Notes: generated by a model not told the origin, from the letters alone. DNA of 64,000 bases from Exiguobacterium sp. s122 (GCF_018618475.1 NZ_JACSMD010000001.1:1302001-1366000), one strand, 5' to 3'. Counted from the stretch's first letter, positions 16,313 to 25,160 are shown. Numbers and translations are program-made.

Positions 16313-16842
16313 ACGTCGCTTTTCACAATACGCGCTAGTTCTTCAATCCGTTCACGTGTGATCCCTTCTCGTTGCTCGACGGCGAGTGGATGGTCGGTCG
16401 GCTCGAGTTCGATGAAGGGACGCAATCCGACTTCACGAATATGGACGTTCGTCTTCAAGTTGATCGTGTCCGGATAATCGGGCAAGTCCGTCGAGAACCA
16501 ACCGAACATCGGTTCAAGTTCGACACGAGCCGGATCTTCCCACGCGTCAAGCATCCGAAAGAAGTTATCCGCGCTGAGCGACACCCAGACGTTCCAAGTG
16601 AAGATGTTGTCCTCTCCTATAATCGGGAGTTCGAGACAACCATTCACAAAGAAATGTTCCTCGTCTAGCACGCAGACGTCGTCGGTCAAGACAACGCGCC
16701 GTTTTCTCTCTTTCCTAGAGAATCCTTCGATATAGGTCGGCATGAGCGAACCATATCCGAGCGGTACGTCAATCGATACTTGGCAGACCGAACAGGTACA
16801 CTGGGCGTTATGCTTGCGTTTCTGTTTGAAACGATTCAACAT
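16309..16842 (-). CDS. DUF2199 domain-containing protein
   Basis: A 177-residue protein starting with a CxC/CxxC pair (CTCSVCQ) that looks like a zinc site. It is followed by the DUF2199 core, with CVLDEEHFFVNGCLELPI, FTWNVWVSLS and the W-rich FGWFSTDLPDYPDTINLK. DUF2199 has no known activity, but it often sits near SMI1/KNR4-type genes in Bacillota and Proteobacteria. The ATG follows AGAGAGG. It lies in a cluster of small soluble proteins of immunity type. Confidence 0.78.
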   Translation of the reverse strand: MLNRFKQKRKHNAQCTCSVCQVSIDVPLGYGSLMPTYIEGFSRKERKRRVVLTDDVCVLDEEHFFVNGCLELPIIGEDNIFTWNVWVSLSADNFFRMLDAWEDPARVELEPMFGWFSTDLPDYPDTINLKTNVHIREVGLRPFIELEPTDHPLAVEQREGITRERIEELARIVKSDV

Positions 16843-16893
16843 TTTAAAAACCTCTCTTAAATAAAAAATATAAATACGGTATTTGAAATAAAA

Positions 16894-17610
16894 TTAATCT
16901 TCTTCTTCGATGGCTTCTAGGACGGTTTCGGGGTCGTACTCCATCCCTTTCAGGTCGCTCGACCAATCCAATCCACATAATAACCCGTCATCCGCCATAT
17001 GCGGCAACCAGACCGCGACGAAAAGATCTAGTGGCAACTCGATGAGGTGATAGTCTTCCCACTCCTCAGCCTTACAAGCAAGTGCCCGTTCAGGAGTTGA
17101 GAAGAACAGCAAAACGTCTGTCGCTTCAATGATGGAAGGCGCATACGCTCAGCCAACGTCTGTCTCGGCCGACAACCCGAACACCGTCCCGCTCTCAAGG
17201 ACACGTTCACAGAACCGCTCGATTACGTCCGACTCCAATCGCGTCACCTCGACGAACAGATCAATCGAATCGGCCACTCGCTCGAGTTCATCCGTCTCAT
17301 GCCACCAGATGTAGATCGTCTCGACGTCTGAAGTCAAAAAGCCGAGCTCGTCCCCGCTCCCGTTCTCCGCGACCGTGATAAAGTCTTTCGGCAAGTGACG
17401 TTCATCCCTGTTCGCGCGGATGATGTCGTCCCACGTTTTGTTGAAGTAACGTTCATCTTTGATCGGGTAAAAGAACCACTCCCCGACCTCAAACTTATTG
17501 TCGTGTAGCCACGCCTCCCGGAGCCCGCTCGGCAAACGGCTGCCGAGCGCTTGTTCGACCGTCTCGATGGTTTCGAACGTAAATCCGGGCAGATTGGTTT
17601 CAATACGCAT
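16894..17610 (-). pseudogene. SMI1/KNR4-DUF2750 fusion interrupted by an in-frame TGA
   Basis: Two reading frames, 17610-17149 and 17148-16894, are in the same frame and separated only by TGA at 17151-17149. The first (153 codons) is an SMI1/KNR4 (SUKH) domain with YIWWHETDELERVADSIDLF. After it, FCERVLESGTVFGLSAETDVG then the stop, then AYAPSIIEATDVLLFF and VWLPHMADDGLLCGLDW, together make one continuous DUF2750 domain. The family has tryptophan at the stop position, so a single TGG-to-TGA change explains it. The first part can still yield the SUKH protein; the second has no ribosome site. Start ATG 17610 follows GAGGGATTGCA. Confidence 0.7.
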
Positions 17611-17701
17611 TGCAATCCCTCACTTCGTTTTTCGATACCTTAAAGTATACTTTTTTTGGTGAAAAGAGGGAATGTGTTTTTCGTCGATTCGTGTGAAGAC
17701 T

Positions 17702-18439
17702 TCAAACACGAAGCAAAGTGACGTCCGTTCCGTCGATCTGAATAAACCCGCCAGCACATCCACGCAAGATACCTGTCACACGTCCCATTCGAATCGCCTT
17801 CTCACGCCGATCGTACGCCCAACGATACATATCATTGCCAGTCACGAAATATGCGACGCCGTCGACCATTGTCATCGCCTCGCTGTCACGGAGTATCTGT
17901 GGCGCCCGATGAGCGACGACGCGTCCGGCGCGGTCAATTTGTGCCAACTCCCCGTCAAGCGAAGGGAAAATCCAGACGCCTGATGGAGTCGTGACGAGAT
18001 GCTCACAATCGACGATAGTCGGCGCTTTCCGTGCGTCTCGGTTGTAGCGAAACAAGACGTCCCCGTCCTTTGAGAAACAGACGAGCGCCTCTGTCGCCAT
18101 GCCTTCACCAAAAATCCCTTCATCGCCGTAACCGACCCAGATGCCTGACGCATCGACTACAACCGATGCGATACATTGACCGGCGTGAAAAGAAGTCTTG
18201 ACGACCCCATCCGTTCGAACAATCCACGCATTCGGTTTCGTGTCCTCGCGAGAGAAGTCCATAAGAACGAACGTCGTCTCGTCGATTACACGGACGAACG
18301 GGGCGGTCAGGTCGAGATTGAGTGAGATCGTCTCCCCTCGCCACGTCACGACGGCGTTGCCGTCCGCGAGATGTAACGTGATGAATTCCTCACCCCATCG
18401 ATCGGCATCAACCAGTTTACGATTCTGAAGTTGCTTCAA
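17702..18439 (-). CDS. hypothetical beta-propeller-like protein
   Basis: A 245-residue soluble protein. Repeated beta-strand units of the type 'IVRTDGVV', 'LVCFSKDGDVLFRY' and 'AQIDRAGRVVAHR' suggest a small beta-propeller. No named family recognised. The TTG start at 18439 follows GGAGGG with good spacing, and the gene overlaps the upstream membrane-protein gene by 23 bp. Confidence 0.6.
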   Translation of the reverse strand: MKQLQNRKLVDADRWGEEFITLHLADGNAVVTWRGETISLNLDLTAPFVRVIDETTFVLMDFSREDTKPNAWIVRTDGVVKTSFHAGQCIASVVVDASGIWVGYGDEGIFGEGMATEALVCFSKDGDVLFRYNRDARKAPTIVDCEHLVTTPSGVWIFPSLDGELAQIDRAGRVVAHRAPQILRDSEAMTMVDGVAYFVTGNDMYRWAYDRREKAIRMGRVTGILRGCAGGFIQIDGTDVTLLRV

Positions 18440-19124
18440 TTGAATCCCTCCACTCTAAATACGCTTCGAGTTCTTGTCGATACGCCTCGACTTCCTTTTC
18501 CGTGACGAAACAATCGACTGTATAGCGCGTCTTAAAATAAGGGGTCAAGTCGACCGAATGACAGCCGATTCGTTTGAACCATTCCGTTACGGTCTCACTC
18601 GACTGCCACTTATCGGTCCGAGGCAACGCTTGATTGAATTGAATCAATAAATCTCGAATCATCACATGTGTCCATTCAAGCTTCGCCTCTGCATCAAATT
18701 GAAGGGGCGATGGAGTTGTTTGACGGCGTCTCTTGAAAAGAGTCGATTCCTCTTCTGATTGACTCATGACATGACGTAAAAATCTGAATTTCGTCATGAG
18801 CAGAACGGCTAGAATCATCAAACATCCCATCAACACGCTCCAAATCATGCTGTCCCCACGTTGAATGACCGTCGGAACTGCGTCAATCGAATACTCTAAG
18901 TTATCCGGAATGATGGTTGAAGGGTCTTTTTTCGATCCGATTCGTTCTTTTCCGTTCGAGAACTCATTCGAAAAAGAGTCATCAGATGCGGATGACAGCC
19001 ATCTCATGCCTCGCACTGGAGGGCGATGCCACCATTCGATAAACAAATTCACGAGACGAACGCCCAATACGGTGCTCAACACCATTATGATAGAGATGGC
19101 TCCAAGTCGCATGAACCAACGCAT
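18417..19124 (-). CDS. membrane protein with DUF4129-like C-terminal domain
   Basis: A 235-residue protein with two transmembrane helices (about 8-28 and 95-115) and a polar loop between them. The C-terminal helical domain (about 150-235) contains ETVTEWFKRIGC and a terminal YLEWRDSIE, resembling DUF4129, which accompanies transglutaminase and MoxR-type genes. None of those partners is present, so the assignment is tentative. The ATG follows AAGGAGGAGGGAAGGC, a strong site. Confidence 0.6.
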   Translation of the reverse strand: MRWFMRLGAISIIMVLSTVLGVRLVNLFIEWWHRPPVRGMRWLSSASDDSFSNEFSNGKERIGSKKDPSTIIPDNLEYSIDAVPTVIQRGDSMIWSVLMGCLMILAVLLMTKFRFLRHVMSQSEEESTLFKRRRQTTPSPLQFDAEAKLEWTHVMIRDLLIQFNQALPRTDKWQSSETVTEWFKRIGCHSVDLTPYFKTRYTVDCFVTEKEVEAYRQELEAYLEWRDSIEATSES

Positions 19125-19141
19125 GCCTTCCCTCCTCCTTG

Positions 19142-19534
19142 TTAGTTTCGGGGATAAACGCCGTACCGTACGTCATACACTTCACGCACCGGATCAAATG
19201 TCACGTCGTTGATAGTGAGGACTCCTTCTTCCCAAACAACTGTCACTTCTTCACACGGATAATCCCAAAAGATGCGCTCACGTTCTGTCGACCCCTCGTG
19301 TTCGATTTCTCCTAACATCGCAAAGCCTGTCGTCGCCCCACCGCTCGTTCGATAGAAGAAAATCGTCTGTGTCCCGTCAGGTGAGACTGATCCATAGACG
19401 AGCTCGCCCTTTGGCACACCCTCGATCGTGTCGCCTCCTGTTACGAAACGATATGCACCATACCCGAGTGCAGCCCAAACACACAAGCTGACTAAACCGA
19501 GGGTAATCAACCAACCTCCGTGTATATTCTTCAA
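19142..19534 (-). CDS. DUF5412-like membrane-anchored protein
   Basis: About 130 residues. One N-terminal transmembrane helix (ITLGLVSLCVWAALGYGAY) is followed by an extracytoplasmic beta domain with SVSPDGTQTIFFYRTSGGAT, the DUF5412 hallmark. I chose the TTG at 19534, nine bases after AGGAGG. The alternatives are the GTG at 19540 or the ATG at 19552, which overlaps the upstream stop as ATGA but has no ribosome site. Function unknown. Confidence 0.65.
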   Translation of the reverse strand: MKNIHGGWLITLGLVSLCVWAALGYGAYRFVTGGDTIEGVPKGELVYGSVSPDGTQTIFFYRTSGGATTGFAMLGEIEHEGSTERERIFWDYPCEEVTVVWEEGVLTINDVTFDPVREVYDVRYGVYPRN

Positions 19535-19548
19535 GTTCACACACCTCC

Positions 19549-20271
19549 TCATCCGTCCAAGACGGATTGTTCTGAACGTTTCCGCTCTAGAGTTTGACCG
19601 GTCACGTTCCAAGTCCCGTCTTGTTTCGGGTAAACACGAAATCTGAACCGGTCCCCGCGCCAGCCAAGCACATCCAACGTATAGAGTGAATCCCAGTACA
19701 ACTTGTACAGTTGACGAGAGATTCGATACCCTCTCGGAAAAGAACAATCGAACGTCGATGCCTCGACCTCCATGACAGCTTCCCGTTTCATCAATCGACG
19801 CTTACCACGAATATCATACAGATCGATTGATACGCTCGCTTTGTCCTCTTTTATCGTGACAATCAAGTCCGCTCGAATCGTCTCGTTCTTATTTTTCGCA
19901 CGCATCAAGTTTACTTCGAACGTATAGTCGTGACGCTCGACGTGATCGCGCATCGTATGTAGCACGTCTGGCGTGAAGACGTTCGGCGCAAAGAAGCGTA
20001 ATGCGTGCTCTAACTCGATCAGCGCCCGTTCCGGGGTGACTTCTTCATTAATCTGTATCACATACACCGGGACAACCCCGTGCTCATAGACGATGGCTTG
20101 AAGCGATTCGCTCGACAACGTGTCACAATAGACAACCGTCAACGACGCGTCCCGAGAAAGTGCAAGCTTCATGTTCCGTATCTTCTGATGAAGTAACCCA
20201 AGTAAGGCATCTAATTTAGATAGCTCGCGCGACAATCCGTCTTGACCTAACTGTTCGATTGAAATTTTCAT
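19549..20271 (-). CDS. hypothetical protein
   Basis: A 240-residue soluble protein with no family I recognise. Notable features are an N-terminal helical stretch and the alpha/beta segment VVYCDTLSSESLQAIVYEHGVV, then a beta-rich C-terminal half (YIRGKRRL-type strands, FRFRVYPKQDGTW). It starts at ATG 20271 after GGGAGGTG, immediately after the stop of the upstream gene, so it is in the same operon. Confidence 0.65.
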   Translation of the reverse strand: MKISIEQLGQDGLSRELSKLDALLGLLHQKIRNMKLALSRDASLTVVYCDTLSSESLQAIVYEHGVVPVYVIQINEEVTPERALIELEHALRFFAPNVFTPDVLHTMRDHVERHDYTFEVNLMRAKNKNETIRADLIVTIKEDKASVSIDLYDIRGKRRLMKREAVMEVEASTFDCSFPRGYRISRQLYKLYWDSLYTLDVLGWRGDRFRFRVYPKQDGTWNVTGQTLERKRSEQSVLDG

Positions 20272-20273
20272 TA

Positions 20274-20876
20274 TCACACCTCCCATTCTTGCAGCTCGTC
20301 AATCCAACGCTCAAGCTCTTTTTTCTCGTGCATATATACACCCGGCTCCACTTGGAGGTCGATGCCGTTCAAAAATCTCAGCCCATCCATCACGCGCGGA
20401 TCAAGGGGCATGTCTTCCATCCGCTCGAGTGCGTCCACCGCCAAGTCGGAGACGTTTTCGAACGTCAGCTTCCCTATCATGACCGCACATAGCCACTCCA
20501 CGAGATCCTCGCGAGACGGGACGTTCCGGCGCCTCGGAAGTTCAACTGGCGTTAGCTTTCCATCATTCACCTGCACAAACAGTTCGATGAGCCGTTGGTT
20601 TGTCGGAACAATGTCGAGTAACGTCTCAATCGGTGTCCGAATCGACTTCGTTTCATCAGTCATCTCGTCCCACAGCACGAGCACCCCATCCCGACCGTAC
20701 ACGAGCCACTTCCCGGAAGCGTCATATCCGATTCGTTTCCCGAGTCGAGACGACGGAAGACGGGACGCCTCATCTGAAGTGAGTAGCGTCGCAGGCAGGC
20801 GTTCACCCGAATCGGTCGTCATGTTGGTGGGAAGCGCTTCGTTCGGGAGAAACGTGATCACGTCTTCCCATGTCAT
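20274..20876 (-). CDS. hypothetical protein
   Basis: About 200 residues, soluble. The N-terminal half is beta-rich (RIGYDASGKWLVYGRDGVLVLW) and the rest helical (AVMIGKLTFENVSDLAVDALERM). I recognise no family. The ATG at 20876 overlaps the upstream stop as ATGA; an ATG six codons earlier is possible. The tight coupling with the SMI1-type gene upstream suggests joint production. Confidence 0.62.
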   Translation of the reverse strand: MTWEDVITFLPNEALPTNMTTDSGERLPATLLTSDEASRLPSSRLGKRIGYDASGKWLVYGRDGVLVLWDEMTDETKSIRTPIETLLDIVPTNQRLIELFVQVNDGKLTPVELPRRRNVPSREDLVEWLCAVMIGKLTFENVSDLAVDALERMEDMPLDPRVMDGLRFLNGIDLQVEPGVYMHEKKELERWIDELQEWEV

Positions 20877-21184
20877 CGTTCTGACTGCAACCATTCTTCA
20901 AATGAAGCGGCGATCGTTTCAATTTGTTCCCCTGTCTCATGGTCGACGATGAGGACCTCGTTCGTCTGCAAATTGACACAGACGAGATCCCCGAGAAAGT
21001 CTTCATATCCGATGACGGGGAGATGGTTCGGCCAAGGTTCTTCCTCATCGAACACCTCTCCTTGAACCTCATCGAAACGGTCGCGTTCGTTCAAAAATGC
21101 GAAACGCGGAAGCCCTTCTGCATCCTTCAGTTGAATTTCTATTTCGGACGTCGGTATTAGCGCTAATAATTGTTCTTTCGTCAT
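20873..21184 (-). CDS. short SMI1/KNR4-like (SUKH) protein
   Basis: A 103-residue acidic protein. It has the SUKH-like pattern of two short helices, then a strand run ending in VIGYEDFLGDLVCVNLQTNEVLIVDHETGE, and a last helix SFEEWLQSE. SUKH proteins are typically immunity proteins to polymorphic or contact-dependent toxins. This one is shorter than the usual 130-150. It is the first gene of the minus-strand run and has ATG 21184 after GAGGTG. Confidence 0.65.
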   Translation of the reverse strand: MTKEQLLALIPTSEIEIQLKDAEGLPRFAFLNERDRFDEVQGEVFDEEEPWPNHLPVIGYEDFLGDLVCVNLQTNEVLIVDHETGEQIETIAASFEEWLQSER

Positions 21185-21342
21185 TTTTTTGCACCTCGTT
21201 TTTTCTCCATTTTACCTCAATATTTACTCCATAGGTTCGATTTTCCAATGAATATAATTGACAGTGGGTTTGAAAGGTGTAAAATTACACTTGTAAGTTA
21301 TTGTCATAAACTCCTTTATTTTTAACTAGTCAATTGAGGTGG

Positions 21343-21801
21343 ATGATGAAGAAGACGGATTTTATCCAAACGGTTTCAAAACACATAAAATCGATTCGAG
21401 TCGAGCAACAGCTTTCCCAAGAAGAGATGGCCGAAGTGCTTGGTATCTCGAAAAAGACGCTCATCCAAATCGAGAAAGAACGAACCGTCGCCAACTGGGG
21501 CATCGTCGTCACGATATGTGCCCTTTTTAATGAGAGTGAGATTTTATTAAATGAGATTGGGGACGACCCCGTCGAGTTCGTCAAGCTGATTGCTAAAGAA
21601 GTCGCTTATGAGCCGAAATCGAAGACGCTCGGAGGCCGTGTCTGGTGGAAGCGGATTGCTACAAACGGCGATTATGTGATGCAACAAAACGTCATCAGTG
21701 GTCATTACCGTATCCTCGATTCAAACGACGTACGTTGGTACAGCTCGTTCGATGCGGATGATGCCATACATGTGTTAGCAAAACTCGCAAAAGATTGTTA
21801 A
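21343..21801 (+). CDS. XRE-family transcriptional regulator
   Basis: About 152 residues. The N-terminal helix-turn-helix (residues 10-65) reads SIRVEQQLSQEEMAEVLGIS then KTLIQIEKERT, the Cro/C1 type. The C-terminal part (about 80-152) is a small alpha/beta domain with GGRVWWKRIATNG and DANDVRWYSS-type segments, of unknown ligand. It starts at ATG 21343 or 21346, after GAGG. It is the first gene of a four-gene plus-strand operon. Confidence 0.8.
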   Translation: MMKKTDFIQTVSKHIKSIRVEQQLSQEEMAEVLGISKKTLIQIEKERTVANWGIVVTICALFNESEILLNEIGDDPVEFVKLIAKEVAYEPKSKTLGGRVWWKRIATNGDYVMQQNVISGHYRILDSNDVRWYSSFDADDAIHVLAKLAKDC

Positions 21802-21814
21802 GAGGAGGTTTATC

Positions 21815-22261
21815 ATGAACATAAAAAAACGATGCATCGTGACGCTCTCCTGCGTCTATGCCATCGCCTTTATCTTAAATGTTATCCCGTCGGTCACATT
21901 TCCAGACGCTACGATTGGTCCGCTCCAGGCATCAGCGTCCATCTTACTCGTCCTCTGCATGATGGGGACATGCGTCTTGAACGACCGGGTCGCCAAGCTT
22001 TATGTGACGGCACTCCTGTTCGCCGGCGTGACCGTGTTCACGTTACATAGCTTCGAGACGTATGTGTACGACATCGTCATCCTTGACGCGTTGTTCGCGA
22101 TTCAATATCCACTCTATTTGTTATTCGTGACCCCACTCTTCGGGCTCAATCTCTTTTTCAACGTCGAGGCAGATTTTATCGCCTTGTTCGCCTTTTTCAT
22201 CGGACTGTGCATCCTCGCTATTCATGAGATTGCGATGATGGTGTCACGGAGGATGACATGA
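21815..22261 (+). CDS. hypothetical membrane protein
   Basis: A 148-residue polytopic protein with about five hydrophobic segments. I recognise no family. It starts 14 bp after the XRE gene with AAGAGGAGG, and its stop overlaps the next small membrane gene by 4 bp (ATGA), so the genes are coupled. Confidence 0.6.
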   Translation: MNIKKRCIVTLSCVYAIAFILNVIPSVTFPDATIGPLQASASILLVLCMMGTCVLNDRVAKLYVTALLFAGVTVFTLHSFETYVYDIVILDALFAIQYPLYLLFVTPLFGLNLFFNVEADFIALFAFFIGLCILAIHEIAMMVSRRMT

Positions 22262-22443
22262 GCCGATCGTTACTTGTCGGGTTTAGCGGTCTCGTCACCG
22301 GTTTTAGCCTTCACCTCGGACGAAAGCATCATTGGACAGCCCGCCACCGGTTCGTCCTCGGAATCGGACTGATTGCCGCCTTTATGCTGTCATTCGGTCT
22401 CATTCTCTGGTGGTTCGTCGCAGTTAACATGAATCACATTTGA
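22258..22443 (+). CDS. small hypothetical membrane protein
   Basis: A 61-residue protein with two hydrophobic segments (about 4-20 and 34-58). It overlaps the preceding gene by 4 bp and is followed 16 bp later by the deoxyribosyltransferase-like gene. No family recognised. Confidence 0.55.
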   Translation: MSRSLLVGFSGLVTGFSLHLGRKHHWTARHRFVLGIGLIAAFMLSFGLILWWFVAVNMNHI

Positions 22444-22458
22444 ATGGGAGGAAAATAA

Positions 22459-22860
22459 GTGAACTACTATATCGGGTCCGGATTTTATAATATCGAGAAC
22501 GTCAGACGGTTACGTGATTTGCTCACCGCACAAGGCTATACTCATACATACGACTGGACGCTCAACGCTCGGGCCGATTCAATCGATGCGCTACGCGACA
22601 TCGGAGAGAAGGAACGTGACGCCATCAAAGGTTCTGACTTTGTCGTCATCTTACTTCCGGCCGGGAAAGGAAGCCACGTCGAGCTCGGCATTGCCATCGG
22701 TTCAGGCGTTCCAGTATTTCTTCACGACACGACGGACAGCATGACAAAGTTTGAGACGACGAGCACGTTTTACCACGTATCGCATGTCATCCAGCTCTCA
22801 GATAACCTTGAACACGTCCCTACTCAAATTGACGCTTATTTCTCAGCCAACACCAATTGA
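22459..22860 (+). CDS. nucleoside 2-deoxyribosyltransferase-like protein
   Basis: A 133-residue protein. It starts YYIGSGFYN, has a central ERDAIKGSDFVVILLPAG and the catalytic-type motif KGSHVELGIAIGSGVPVFLH (Glu near residue 79), as in the PF05014 fold. The family cleaves glycosidic bonds of nucleosides or nucleotides, and related folds occur in NAD-consuming effectors. A GTG start at 22459 follows GGGAGG. It ends the XRE operon. Either a housekeeping nucleotide-salvage role or an effector role is possible, and sequence alone does not decide. Confidence 0.7.
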   Translation: MNYYIGSGFYNIENVRRLRDLLTAQGYTHTYDWTLNARADSIDALRDIGEKERDAIKGSDFVVILLPAGKGSHVELGIAIGSGVPVFLHDTTDSMTKFETTSTFYHVSHVIQLSDNLEHVPTQIDAYFSANTN

Positions 22861-22919
22861 ATATTGGTCTTTTACGCAGTAGTCTGCTAATTTCTCATCC
22901 ATTCTCAAACAAAATTTTG

Positions 22920-22955
22920 AAATGATTTGCATTTCTTATGGCGCAGAAATCATTT
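22920..22955. promoter_or_regulatory. inverted repeat upstream of the MFS gene
   Basis: AAATGATTT (22920-22928) and AAATCATTT (22947-22955) are exact reverse complements, 18 bp apart. It could be an operator or a weak terminator of the XRE operon; no T tract of sufficient length follows the second arm. Confidence 0.3.
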
Positions 22956-22993
22956 TTGTGACATACTGTTCAAAATCTATTTGAACGGGGACG

Positions 22994-24223
22994 ATGCATA
23001 TGCAGTCATGGAAACAGCCTTTACTTTTACTCACCGGTGTCGGGATCTCGAACCTCGGCGCCTGGGTGTATTTCATCGCCCTCAACTTGATCGTCCTCGA
23101 GATGACACAGTCACCTTTCGCCGTCTCTGTCCTCTACATGCTCGTCCCGCTCGCGGCGCTCTGTGCGAACTTTTGGTCAGGCTCGGTCATCGACCGTACC
23201 GACACGCGCCGCTTGATGATCCTCCTCGATGCGCTTCGTGCCGTTGTCGTGTTCAGCCTCGCCTTTATCGACTCGCTCGCGCTCATTTATATGCTCGTCT
23301 TTTTCTTGAATATCGCGAGCTCTGTCTTTGAATCGGCGTCCCTCGTTTATATGACGAAGCTCGTCCCAAGTAATGATCGGCAACGGTTCAACGCGCTCAA
23401 AAACTTTGTACAATCGGCCGGCTTTATCTTAGGACCAGCCATCGCCGGGCTTTTGTTTATGATTGGTAGCCCGACGCTCGCCATTCAGTTGAACGCCTTG
23501 GCGCTACTCGTATCGGTCGGTATTCTCGCCCTTTTGCCGACACTTTACACGGCCCGTGACGAAGTTGAGGTGTTCAGTGTGCGCATGATCATCGAAGATT
23601 GGAAGACGGTCGTTCGGTTCGCGTCCACAAAGCGCTATGTGACGCTCGTCTATAGCCTTTTCTGTGTCATGACGATTTTCATGTCCGGACTCGACTCGCT
23701 CGAAGCGTCGTTCGCGACGCAGGTGCTTGACTTCTCTGAGAGCCGTTACGGCTTCCTCGTCAGTGTCGCCGGTGCCGGGATTATCGCCGGATCCATCATC
23801 AATGCGACATTCAGCACACGCATGACGTTGCCTTACTTGATTAGTTTCGGCGCTGTCATGACACCGGTCGGCTATCTCGTCTTCGCCTTCTCTGAATCGT
23901 TCGTGGTCGCGTCTGTCGGCTTCTTCTTACTCACGTTCGCCTTATCGTTCGCGAATACCGGCTTCCTTTCGTTCTATCAAAACAACGTGCCGAGCGAATT
24001 GATGGGTCGCTTCTCTGGGGTGATTAACGTCGCCGAATCCATCCTTGTCATTGGATTGACGTTTGGAATTGGTCTTCTCGCTGAATATGTAGGTATCCGC
24101 TCGACGTATGTGGCGTTCTCACTATTCTTCCTCGTAATCGGGATAATGACGGTCCGTATTGTCCAAGCACGGTCGAGACGTTCATTCTATGAGACAGTCG
24201 AGTATGAAGAACAAGTTTCATAA
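22994..24223 (+). CDS. MFS transporter
   Basis: A 409-residue transporter with 12 predicted membrane helices. The intracellular loop motif DRTDTRRLMILLDALR between helices 2 and 3 matches MFS motif A in its looser, MFS_3/enterobactin-exporter-like form. Substrate unknown; drug or siderophore efflux are the family's usual roles. ATG 22994 follows GAACGGGGACG; a second ATG lies two codons later. Confidence 0.82.
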   Translation: MHMQSWKQPLLLLTGVGISNLGAWVYFIALNLIVLEMTQSPFAVSVLYMLVPLAALCANFWSGSVIDRTDTRRLMILLDALRAVVVFSLAFIDSLALIYMLVFFLNIASSVFESASLVYMTKLVPSNDRQRFNALKNFVQSAGFILGPAIAGLLFMIGSPTLAIQLNALALLVSVGILALLPTLYTARDEVEVFSVRMIIEDWKTVVRFASTKRYVTLVYSLFCVMTIFMSGLDSLEASFATQVLDFSESRYGFLVSVAGAGIIAGSIINATFSTRMTLPYLISFGAVMTPVGYLVFAFSESFVVASVGFFLLTFALSFANTGFLSFYQNNVPSELMGRFSGVINVAESILVIGLTFGIGLLAEYVGIRSTYVAFSLFFLVIGIMTVRIVQARSRRSFYETVEYEEQVS

Positions 24224-24266
24224 AGCTAAACGATTCTGCACTTGTATCGCATGGTCGATTTAGGCT

Positions 24267-25160
24267 TCAGTTGTTTAAAGATGCATTCACTACATCCACA
24301 ATCATATCGGGGCGATCCAAATGAATGGCATGGGACGCCCCTTTTGCAATAAAAAAGCGACTGTTCGAAGATAGTTCTGCTTGTTCACGAACTAGTTGAT
24401 GCCATTTTCCCTCAAAGCTTTTCAATTCACTTTCAGGCAGTCCTTCCATCCTACCTCGTTTTATTTCATACTCTGCATCTCGACTCAAAATGTATAACGG
24501 TACATCTTCAAAGGATCCTAAGTCTTTGATCAACTTCGCATCCTGATACCAGTTTTGGACTTCCTCAAGCATCGTTTTATATAATTGTGGACGCCTAGAA
24601 AAGTTTAAAAGTTTTGCTTGAATCGATTCGGGAAGTTTTTGTTGAGCTTCACTTAAGTTCGGTCCAATGAGATCCGTTAATTCTGAAGTTGAACACTTTG
24701 CATAATGACGACACTGTTGAATCCAATCTTCGTCCGATGCTAGTCGATCCATCACTGGAGTATCGAGCGCATCAAGCTTATGTAAATCATGAGACGTCGA
24801 GTCGATAAGAATCAATGCAGCTAGATCCCCCGGAAATAGTTTTGCGTAGTGTTGGGCGCAAAGTCCACCGTAGGAATGACCAATCAAGACAATCGGCTCG
24901 TCAATCTGTAGAACGTGAAGTAATTCTTTTAACTCCTTTGCTGTCGCCTCTGTATTACGCTTTCTTGTACTGATTTCACTTCTCCCGGTCCCAGGTCGAT
25001 GGTATAACAAAATACGGTTTGAACTAACTAGTCTTTCGGTCACCTCAATCCATTCCTCAAACGAGCATCCAATACCAGTCATAATCACAATCGGTCTACC
25101 GTGTTCTCCTATAGTTTTCACTTCTAGCTTCGTATCAAATACACGCACCATTTGATTCAT
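24267..25160 (-). CDS. alpha/beta hydrolase
   Basis: About 297 residues. The nucleophile elbow GHSYGG (near residue 100), the oxyanion region GIGCSFEEW and a C-terminal catalytic histidine in GASHAIHLDRPD give a complete Ser-His hydrolase. Asp in YILSRDAEYE is the likely acid. The substrate is unknown. I chose ATG 25160 after GCGGGG; ATG 25151 is also possible. Confidence 0.8.
   Translation of the reverse strand: MNQMVRVFDTKLEVKTIGEHGRPIVIMTGIGCSFEEWIEVTERLVSSNRILLYHRPGTGRSEISTRKRNTEATAKELKELLHVLQIDEPIVLIGHSYGGLCAQHYAKLFPGDLAALILIDSTSHDLHKLDALDTPVMDRLASDEDWIQQCRHYAKCSTSELTDLIGPNLSEAQQKLPESIQAKLLNFSRRPQLYKTMLEEVQNWYQDAKLIKDLGSFEDVPLYILSRDAEYEIKRGRMEGLPESELKSFEGKWHQLVREQAELSSNSRFFIAKGASHAIHLDRPDMIVDVVNASLNN

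Noticed and set aside
16894-17610. Selenocysteine or other recoding at the in-frame TGA
   Set aside because: The family has tryptophan there, no stem-loop element is evident, and ordinary genes in the window use TGA as stop.
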